DNA from: an uncultured Lachnospiraceae bacterium | GTDB taxonomy: Bacteria > Bacillota_A > Clostridia > Lachnospirales > Lachnospiraceae | Direction: 5' to 3' | Length of the DNA: 5,473 bases | Assembly: GCA_947564305.1 (NCBI GenBank) | Contig: CANOBT010000286.1 | Coordinates: 1 to 5,473, forward strand | Shown here: positions 1 through 4,630 of the stretch, one piece after another | How the letters are laid out: every line of letters starts with the position of its first letter | How positions within the stretch are numbered: position 1 is the stretch's first letter | Made by a program: the position numbers and the translations under genes | The notes under the pieces: model-generated | Databases searched by the model: none | Told to the model about the DNA's origin: nothing | What the model saw: the letters and a program-made list of their open reading frames with translations, nothing else

Positions 1-1
1 T

Positions 2-187
2 CAGACCAACACCACAGGGCGATTAACGCCCTGTTTACAACAGAAGATTGACAAAACAAGGTATTTAGTCGAGGTACATTTCTCTGCTACGAGTACCCAA
101 AGCGTAGAGGACAAGTTAAAGCGTGTCATTCTCTATGACTTAGAGCATGGGAAACAGGGCAGACCAAGAAAAAGTGATGGAAAATGA
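2..187 (+). CDS. TnpW-like small transposon-associated protein, 5' end outside window
   Basis: The frame is open from the left edge to a TGA at 185-187, so only the last 61 residues are visible. The core reads RYLVEVHFSATSTQSVEDKL followed by KRVILYDLEHG and a basic tail (GRPRKSDGK). The pattern of a beta strand with V-x-V-H-F-S-x-T-S, then an acidic-DK-L-x-R-x-I helix, resembles small TnpW-type proteins carried by clostridial transposons, whose role is unknown. The match is from memory of the family pattern and is moderate. The stop overlaps ATG codons at 184-186 and 187-189 that probably began the next gene (tnpB), suggesting translational coupling in a former transposon operon. A 7-bp inverted repeat (15-21 with 27-33) lies inside this frame. 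The residue content looks intact, unlike the genes that follow. It could instead be an unrelated small accessory protein. Confidence 0.5.
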   Translation, partial: QTNTTGRLTPCLQQKIDKTRYLVEVHFSATSTQSVEDKLKRVILYDLEHGKQGRPRKSDGK

Positions 188-541
188 TGAATGCGTCCTT
201 GACAAGTAGCAACAGGTGCTGCAAACATATATATCGTTACCGGTTACACCGATATGAGAAAAAGCATAGACGGTCTGTGCGCAATCGTCATGGATCATCT
301 GAAAGAGGAACCGGACACTCACTCCATCTATCTTTTCTGCGGTAAACGTTGCTACCGGCTCAAGATCTTATTACGAGAGCCGGACGGGTATGTCCTTTTG
401 ATGGAAAGACTTGATGTCGTCCATGGCAAATACCGCTGACCGAGGAAGCACTCCGAGGTAAACCCCATTACCTGGCAGCAGTTCGACTGGCTCATGTCCG
501 GACTTGAAATCGAGCAGCCAAAGGCTCTGCGGACAGCCTGA
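184..541 (+). pseudogene. tnpB: IS66-family accessory protein TnpB, broken by frameshift and nonsense codon
   Basis: TnpB (IS66 Orf2) is an accessory protein needed for transposition of IS66 elements. The diagnostic stretch is IYIVTGYTDMRKSIDGLCAI (227-286), followed by IYLFCGKRCYRLKILL and DGYVLLMERLDVVHGKYR. The frame reads through to the usual C-terminus (WQQFDWLMSGLEIEQPKALR, ending at the TGA 539-541) except for a TGA at 437-439. Family members have Trp there (KYRWPR), so a TGG to TGA change is the simple explanation. At the 5' end the likely start codons at 184 or 187 are in a different frame, and the coding frame is closed by a TGA at 200-202, so a frameshift lies between about 190 and 224. 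Two lesions make this a dead gene. The family assignment is firm; the exact frameshift base is not resolved. Confidence 0.88.
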
Positions 542-575
542 AGTTCTTGATCTTACTGGATTTTTGCCTGTTTTG

Positions 576-584
576 TGGTATAAT
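576..584 (+). promoter_or_regulatory. Possible extended -10 promoter before tnpC remnant
   Basis: TGG directly followed by TATAAT (579-584) fits an extended -10 element, 27 bases ahead of the tnpC start. No convincing -35 hexamer is seen at 16-18 bp spacing. In intact IS66 elements tnpB and tnpC are usually co-transcribed, so this may be chance. Confidence 0.25.
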
Positions 585-611
585 GAGCTTAACAAAAACG
601 GGAGAAAAAAC

Positions 612-1190
612 ATGCCGCGTTCCGCTAAAGACATCCAGCTTACAGAGCTTAAGAATACCATATCAAAACGGAATGAACTGATCACGACACAGACGAAATC
701 CATGGATCTTTACAGAAAACCATCGAAGAGTTGCGTCAGGAGTTAAGCAACAAGCAGGCTGAAGTGGATTATCTGAAGGCAAAACTGTTTGGCTCTTCCA
801 GTGAGAAATGCAAAAGCCCCTTTCCCGGACAGATGAATCTTTTCAAGGAGATGCCGGATGAGAGGGTTCACTAGATCATAGAGTCGGAAGTGACCCATGT
901 TTCCGCCCACAAACGGGAACGTAAGCCCAAAGCTTCTTATGAGGAGATGTTCGACAATCTCCAACGCAGGGAGGTTGTGCTCGATACACTGGCTGACAAG
1001 GATAAGGACTGTCCTGTCTGCGGGACACAGATGGTTCCGATCGGAACTGAGACTGTCCGCACAGAGCTTGTTTTCCATCCAGCATATCCGGAACGCGTGG
1101 ATTACATGGCGGTTACATGTGAATGCCCTTCCTGTAAAGATTCCACGGAACCGCAGTTCGTAAAAGATGAAGGAGCGGCGCCGCTTTGCG
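612..1190 (+). pseudogene. tnpC: IS66-family transposase TnpC, frameshifted, nonsense-mutated and truncated
   Basis: This is the N-terminal third of an IS66 DDE transposase. The ATG at 612 follows a GGGAG site. After residues up to KSMD the frame shifts: GATCTTTACAG at 705-715 reads correctly as SLQKTIEELRQEL only in the next frame, as if one T were lost near 707. The restored frame gives the leucine-rich coiled coil and KLFGSSSEK, then NLFKEMPDERVH and an in-frame TAG (872-874). It continues with the basic segment HKRERKPKASYEEMF and the IS66 zinc-finger cysteines (CPVCG at 1012-1026, CECPSC at 1120-1137). Similarity ends after EPQFVKDEGAAPL near 1185-1190, so the whole catalytic DDE domain and the right end of the element are missing. 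About 190 codons of a protein normally near 500 remain. It cannot be functional. Confidence 0.88.
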
Positions 1191-1345
1191 GTACATTAGT
1201 AGCATTACAAAAGGTTGACTTCCAGATACCCTTAATACACGAATTTTCCTTACTCTTATTATTCAGAGGCAGGGGGCATCCGCCTCCTGCCTCCGTTTCC
1301 CCATACACCCGGACAGGTATTTTCAAATAAAACATTATCCTGCAT
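1191..1345. other. Non-coding stretch between IS66 remnant and agrD
   Basis: After the transposase similarity ends, no reading frame on either strand resembles a known family, and I see no recognisable IS66 terminal inverted repeat. The only structure is the GC-rich hairpin at 1266-1293, listed separately. The break point near 1190 marks where the IS66 element was deleted or was joined to the agr neighbourhood. Confidence 0.6.
1266..1293. terminator. GC-rich 12-bp hairpin, possible terminator downstream of agrD
   Basis: Bases 1266-1277 pair with 1282-1293 (GAGGCAGGGGGC with GCCTCCTGCCTC) with one G-T pair and an ATCC loop. It lies 52 bases past the agrD stop on the minus strand, where a transcription end is expected. 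Neither strand shows a proper T tract: the minus strand continues TGAATAATAAG and the plus strand CGTTTCCCC. It may therefore be an mRNA 3'-end stabiliser or a remnant of a small repeat rather than a classic intrinsic terminator. Confidence 0.45.
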
Positions 1346-1504
1346 TCAGATTTTCTTCAGCTTCTTCAATGCCTCAGGCTTCTTCGGGTCATGGTAGATA
1401 TAGGAGCATGTGGAATTGGCGCCGGCGTGGGCGGAGATAAGGGCAGCCCGCTCCAGAATCTTCAGGCCGAGTTTGTTAGTACTGAAAAGCTTTTGTGTTT
1501 TCAT
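1346..1504 (-). CDS. agrD: AgrD-type cyclic thiolactone autoinducer peptide precursor
   Basis: This 52-residue frame has a well-placed GGAGG (1513-1517) 8 bases before ATG. The layout is that of AgrD: an N-terminal amphipathic, basic segment (MKTQKLFSTNKLGLKILERA), a small-residue stretch (AHAGANST), the key Cys33, and a charged tail (HDPKKPEALKKLKKI). The core NSTCSYIYHDPKKPEALKK lines up with staphylococcal AgrD (CDFIM then a tail with VPKEL) and with clostridial AgrD forms whose ring is followed by H-x-P-x-x-P. By that comparison AgrB would cut after Tyr37 and form a five-residue CSYIY thiolactone; a second protease would trim the N-terminal side. It lies 97 bp downstream of the agrC stop, same strand, and probably uses its own promoter as well as read-through. 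The N-terminal end of the mature peptide cannot be read from sequence. I consider the family call strong. Confidence 0.92.
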   Translation of the reverse strand: MKTQKLFSTNKLGLKILERAALISAHAGANSTCSYIYHDPKKPEALKKLKKI

Positions 1505-1534
1505 AGTGATTTCCTCCATTCGTAAACATTTGGT

Positions 1535-1563
1535 ATTATCTTTAGTACTACTACATTGTAGAA
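1535..1563 (-). promoter_or_regulatory. Candidate promoter for agrD
   Basis: On the minus strand TTCTAC (1558-1563), 17 bases, then GATAAT (1535-1540) lies 30 bases ahead of the agrD ATG. The -10 is fair and the -35 poor, as expected of an activated promoter. The stretch overlaps the ATTCTA-N5-TAGTAGTA block (1546-1564) that is also found ahead of agrB. A promoter here would let agrD be controlled apart from agrC. Confidence 0.4.
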
Positions 1564-1603
1564 TATAACTTATATCTGTTCCGATATCGACAGAATGTAA
1601 AAA

Positions 1604-2899
1604 TTACGTTGTTTCCTGTAAGAATTCCCGGCGGCAGAACAACGCGGATACTTGAAATATGCCGCCCTCATGGTGGATGGATATCTCACCGGCATACTTT
1701 TCTGCCGTCCGTTTCACTGATAACAGGCCGATTCCGTGGTCGCCGCTTTTGCTGCTGCGGAGTTTTCCGCTGCCGTCTGAGGCAACTGCACCGTTGAAGG
1801 GATTTTCTACAGTGATAAGAAGGACATCCTTTACCAGACGAACCGACAGACTGATCCACTTGTCTTTTTCGTCCGTAAGCTGTCGGACGGCCTCCATAGC
1901 GTTGTTCAAAAGATTTTCCAAAATGATACACAGATCGGGGCCTTCGACAAAAAGCTCTGTTGGTACATCGAGTTGGCAGACCATCCGTATGCCCTCCGCG
2001 GATGCGGCGGCGTACTTATAGTTGACCAGCGCGTCCAGCGCCAGATTTCCCGTTTCTGCGGTGCCATGTCTGTTCAAACTGTTCTCATCAAGCATTTTTC
2101 CTATTTCACTTTTTGTTTCCTCAATCTGCCCCGCTTCCAGCAATGCGCGCAGAGCAATCAGACGGCCTTTCAGATCATGGCGCAGGATACGGGTTTGGCG
2201 GTAGGCTTCTTCCCGCTCAGTCGCCTGTCTGACGCAGAGGCGGATTTCCTGTTCATAGGCCTGCGTCTGTTTTTCCATGAAAGTCTGTGCGCTGATCTTA
2301 TCGTAGATATCGAAGATCAGGTAGTTGTTCAGAATGATAAAGATGGATAAAATGTAAAAAAAGGCTGTTTCCCCGTTGTGCAGGGCAGTTACATGAGCAT
2401 AGTGTGTGATGAAAATGGAGGAGCAGGGAACCAAAAAGAGGCGGATCCAGTACCGGAAGGGAAGTGGGGTGGTGAGATCGCGTCCCTTCCACCGTTTATA
2501 CATCTGGACAATGATATACATAGCGATTGTGGAGATGAGATTTCCGACGACAAACGGATCCCCCTCCAGTGTTGCCAGCAGGATACTCTGGGTAGCCACC
2601 TCTACAACCATTCGCGATGTGTGGTAGATGCAGGAGCGGAATAGGGCTGTCTTGATATCTCCACAGCCACAGGCGAACAGGAGCACCGTCATCAGAATGA
2701 GGTTGCCAAAGAGCGTGAGCAAGGGATATCTTGAGTTGGAGAACATGATCAGATATAAAAAGAGGATGTAAAGCGACCACGCGGCGTAGCGGAATGCCTT
2801 ATGGTGTGTCGCTTCCCTTCGGAAAGAAGCAAGATATGTGTGGATGATGTGTACTGCAAAGAGTACCATCAGCACATCAAGAAATAACGATTCTTTCAT
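1604..2899 (-). CDS. agrC: AgrC-like membrane sensor histidine kinase (GHKL / HPK10 type)
   Basis: The 431-residue product is the likely receptor for the thiolactone peptide. Residues 1-195 hold about six hydrophobic segments (roughly 5-22, 40-55, 59-78, 103-132, 150-168, 178-195), the usual AgrC sensor. A coiled linker (200-235) leads to the H box RILRHDLKGRL, with His241 as the probable phosphoacceptor. The ATP-binding domain has an N box (ENLLNNAMEA, 328-337) and a G box (SGDHGIGLLSV, 385-395), the pattern of the HATPase_c_5 group found in AgrC, ComD and related kinases. No lesion is visible. The ATG has AGGGGA at 6 bases spacing, and the first 23 bases overlap the end of agrA, so the two are translationally coupled. 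Peptide specificity cannot be predicted from the sequence; the assignment to this AgrD rests on linkage. Confidence 0.92.
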   Translation of the reverse strand: MKESLFLDVLMVLFAVHIIHTYLASFRREATHHKAFRYAAWSLYILFLYLIMFSNSRYPLLTLFGNLILMTVLLFACGCGDIKTALFRSCIYHTSRMVVEVATQSILLATLEGDPFVVGNLISTIAMYIIVQMYKRWKGRDLTTPLPFRYWIRLFLVPCSSIFITHYAHVTALHNGETAFFYILSIFIILNNYLIFDIYDKISAQTFMEKQTQAYEQEIRLCVRQATEREEAYRQTRILRHDLKGRLIALRALLEAGQIEETKSEIGKMLDENSLNRHGTAETGNLALDALVNYKYAAASAEGIRMVCQLDVPTELFVEGPDLCIILENLLNNAMEAVRQLTDEKDKWISLSVRLVKDVLLITVENPFNGAVASDGSGKLRSSKSGDHGIGLLSVKRTAEKYAGEISIHHEGGIFQVSALFCRREFLQETT

Positions 2900-3650
2900 T
2901 TTTATCCCCTTTTACACCTGCCAATGCCATGAACCTTGTCATGGCGGACTTCTTTCGGTCTTCGCTGATCTGGATAATTTTGCCATCCAGCATTTCAATT
3001 TCCGTGGCGGACATTGCCTTTATGTAGCCAAAGTTCACGAGAAAAGATTGGTGTACCCGCAGGAAGCGTCCGTTGAGGGAGGCTACCTGCTTTTCAATAT
3101 CGTTCATTTTTGCGTAGAAACAGGTCTGTCGCAAATTTGAGGCATCCGTATCCGATCGTGGTAAATGGATAGTAATGATCCGCCGGCAACTCTCAAAGTA
3201 GGTAATTTGGTCAAATGGAATCCGATACAGCGTTTTCTTATAGGAAAAAGTAAAGTACCCGGTACGCTGTCTGATCCGTTCGCGCGCGGAGAGGAATACT
3301 TCGAGGAAAGCCGCCTCGTCTATCGGTTTCGACAGGAAACGGAAAGGTTCTGTGTAAAACAGTTCTTTCAAGTGTTCTTCATGGACTGATACGTATACGA
3401 GCAATGCGGGAATTTCTGCTTCCCGCAAGGCCAGCGCGGCGCGGATGCCATCCATGAATTGCATTTCGATATCCAGATAAATAAGATCGAAGCACATTTG
3501 CTGTTCCATAACGGCTTTGACAATGGCGGAACCGTCGAAGAACACTTCGCAGTTGACTTCCACTCCTTGTTCGGCAGCAATTTGCCGCAGAAGCCGTTCG
3601 ACAATTCCTGTAAAAGCTTTGTCGTCATCACATATGGCAATGTTAATCAT
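2877..3650 (-). CDS. agrA: AgrA-like LytTR response regulator
   Basis: This 257-residue protein is a cytoplasmic transcription regulator, the expected phosphotransfer partner of the AgrC-like kinase. The receiver domain (1-120) starts MINIAICDDD, giving the acidic triad residues, with phosphoacceptor Asp60 in LIYLDIEM, Ser88 and Lys108 in FLSKPID. A LytTR DNA-binding domain follows (about 131-235), with YFES and the signature FLRVHQSFLVNFGYIK (196-211). The start at 3650 is preferred over an upstream ATG at 3695 because GGAGG (3660-3664) sits 9 bases before it and MINIAICDDD is the normal receiver N-terminus; the upstream ATG would add 15 atypical residues. The gene begins inside the last 8 bases of the RHH gene and ends 23 bases inside agrC. 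LytTR proteins bind paired short direct repeats; I could not find an unambiguous pair here. Confidence 0.93.
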   Translation of the reverse strand: MINIAICDDDKAFTGIVERLLRQIAAEQGVEVNCEVFFDGSAIVKAVMEQQMCFDLIYLDIEMQFMDGIRAALALREAEIPALLVYVSVHEEHLKELFYTEPFRFLSKPIDEAAFLEVFLSARERIRQRTGYFTFSYKKTLYRIPFDQITYFESCRRIITIHLPRSDTDASNLRQTCFYAKMNDIEKQVASLNGRFLRVHQSFLVNFGYIKAMSATEIEMLDGKIIQISEDRKKSAMTRFMALAGVKGDKNERIVIS

Positions 3651-3837
3651 CCGTGAGTTCCTCCTGACCAGCTTTTTGGCGATGATCCAGTGCATACTGA
3701 CAGCACTGGATTACCAGTTCATTAAAGGAAATTTCTTCTTCATGTGCAAGGGCTATCATCCGGTTGTTCAATTCTTCTGTAAAGCGGATGGTTTTGGAGA
3801 CGTTAGCTTTTGCATGTGGTTTCTTTATTACAAACAC
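3643..3837 (-). CDS. Small ribbon-helix-helix (Arc/CopG-like) protein, first gene of the agrA-agrC operon
   Basis: The product is a 64-residue protein of the RHH fold: a strand VSKTIRF (13-19), a helix EELNNRMIALAHEE (21-34), a turn with ISFNELV and a second helix to about ALDH (52), plus a polar tail. RHH proteins dimerise and bind short palindromic DNA, often as antitoxins or repressors of their own operon. I choose GTG at 3835-3837, because AGAGG (3846-3850) is 8 bases upstream; the in-frame GTG at 3844-3846 overlaps that site and is unlikely. The stop overlaps the agrA start by 8 bases, so it is probably co-translated with agrA. No toxin-like gene is adjacent, which speaks against a toxin-antitoxin role. 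A role in tuning the agr promoters is inference from position only. Confidence 0.75.
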   Translation of the reverse strand: MFVIKKPHAKANVSKTIRFTEELNNRMIALAHEEEISFNELVIQCCQYALDHRQKAGQEELTDD

Positions 3838-3850
3838 GGCATTCACCTCT

Positions 3851-4048
3851 GAATCATAAGTTATGCTATTAATATAACCTGTCAGAGTGATAAATAATAT
3901 AATTATAAAAGTAATTGTTTATAGTTGTATTAATTGATATCAAATTGTTGTTGCAATTCGGAAAATGAATTCTATTACATATAGTAGTATAATGTGCTAT
4001 GATGGTAAATAGAATCATTTAAAATCGGGAAGGATATCAGTAGCAGCT
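3851..4048. promoter_or_regulatory. Divergent AT-rich control region between the RHH-agrA-agrC operon and agrB
   Basis: This gap must carry the promoters of both divergent units. For agrB there is TATAAT at 3988-3993, 55 bases before the start, without a good -35 at normal spacing, which suits an activator-dependent promoter. Seen by eye: TAGTAGTA (3982-3989) behind ATTCTA (3969-3974), also present ahead of agrD; ATAAGTTAT (3856-3864) and AATATAAC (3871-3878), both also ahead of agrD; a perfect palindrome TTGATATCAA (3934-3943); and AATTG-N6-CAATT (3943-3958). For the minus-strand operon, TATAAT on the minus strand at 3902-3907 is possible but its -35 is poor. Binding sites cannot be assigned with certainty. 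Confidence 0.5.
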
Positions 4049-4615
4049 ATGGAAAAAATAGCAAATAAGATTGCGCAAATCCTGGTTAGGGAAAATATGA
4101 TAGATGGTGCCATGCTGGAGATTTATCAGTATGGACTGGTAAGAATGCTGGAGATTGGCGGAGCAGTTTTTACAAGTTTTTTGATATGCCTGAGTATGGG
4201 GATGATGAAAGAAGGGCTTATCTTTTTTGCCTTTTTTATTCCACTTCGTTCTTATCTGGGCGGTGTGCATCTCAAAAAGTACTGGCAATGCTTTTTGGCA
4301 TCCTGTCTGGTATTTTTCATGACGCTTATGACGGTAAAATTTGTGGTGGCCGATCTGAAATTTATAGGGGTTATGACCGTATTAGGAGTGGCGGGCACAG
4401 TTTTTACCGCTTTTGCAGATTATAGAAAGCAAAAGAACGAAATATATCTTCTTATTGTCTGTACGGTTCTGAGTCTGCTGATGATACTGGCAGGTTTATT
4501 TTATATAAAAGAGGATAATTCTATGATGCTTCTGCTGTGCTGTACGGTTTTATTGGTGCTTGGCAGTAAGGTGATTGAGCTGTTGGGGCAGTCAGCGCGG
4601 AAAAATTGCAAATGA
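4049..4615 (+). CDS. agrB: AgrB-type membrane peptidase that processes the autoinducer precursor
   Basis: AgrB is an integral membrane cysteine peptidase that removes the AgrD tail and joins the Cys side chain to the new C-terminus, making the thiolactone. The 188-residue length is typical. The family signature is present as IPLRSYLGGVHLKKYWQC (64-81), with catalytic His74 and Cys81 seven residues apart, the same spacing as His77 and Cys84 of the staphylococcal enzyme. Hydrophobic segments lie near 36-52, 56-66, 82-101, 104-123, 131-153 and 157-175. The start has only a GGGAAGG-like site (4027-4033) 15 bases upstream, a long spacing that may mean low translation; no better start exists nearby. 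No agrD lies next to it: the only precursor is about 2.5 kb away on the other strand. It ends 15 bases before the convergent methyltransferase gene, with no visible terminator between them. Confidence 0.93.
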   Translation: MEKIANKIAQILVRENMIDGAMLEIYQYGLVRMLEIGGAVFTSFLICLSMGMMKEGLIFFAFFIPLRSYLGGVHLKKYWQCFLASCLVFFMTLMTVKFVVADLKFIGVMTVLGVAGTVFTAFADYRKQKNEIYLLIVCTVLSLLMILAGLFYIKEDNSMMLLLCCTVLLVLGSKVIELLGQSARKNCK

Positions 4616-4630
4616 GGGCGGTAATAGGGC

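Noticed and set aside
15..33. 7-bp stem (CAGGGCG-ATTAA-CGCCCTG) as a terminator
   Set aside because: It lies inside an open reading frame and is followed by only three T bases.
437..439. TGA read as selenocysteine or Trp recoding
   Set aside because: Other damage in the same element (frameshifts, TAG, truncation) makes a plain nonsense mutation far more likely, and TGA serves as an ordinary stop elsewhere, as in agrB and agrD.
371..703. Minus-strand frame of 110 codons across tnpB
   Set aside because: It is antisense to the clear IS66 tnpB similarity, and its protein looks like no known family.
743..1085. Minus-strand frames of 111 and 69 codons
   Set aside because: They are antisense shadows of the tnpC remnant, which matches IS66 strongly on the plus strand.
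1582..1589. Palindromes centred on GATATC (1582-1589 and 3934-3943) as RHH operators
   Set aside because: GATATC also occurs at several places inside the coding genes of this window, so its presence in the two upstream regions is weak evidence.
1659..2350. Plus-strand frames of 120 and 125 codons
   Set aside because: They lie inside the well-supported agrC gene on the other strand and have low-complexity composition typical of shadow frames.
3851..4048. Paired LytTR direct repeats for the AgrA-like regulator
   Set aside because: Single half-site-like stretches exist, such as TAAGTTATG at 3857-3865, but no second copy at about 12-13 bp spacing was found.
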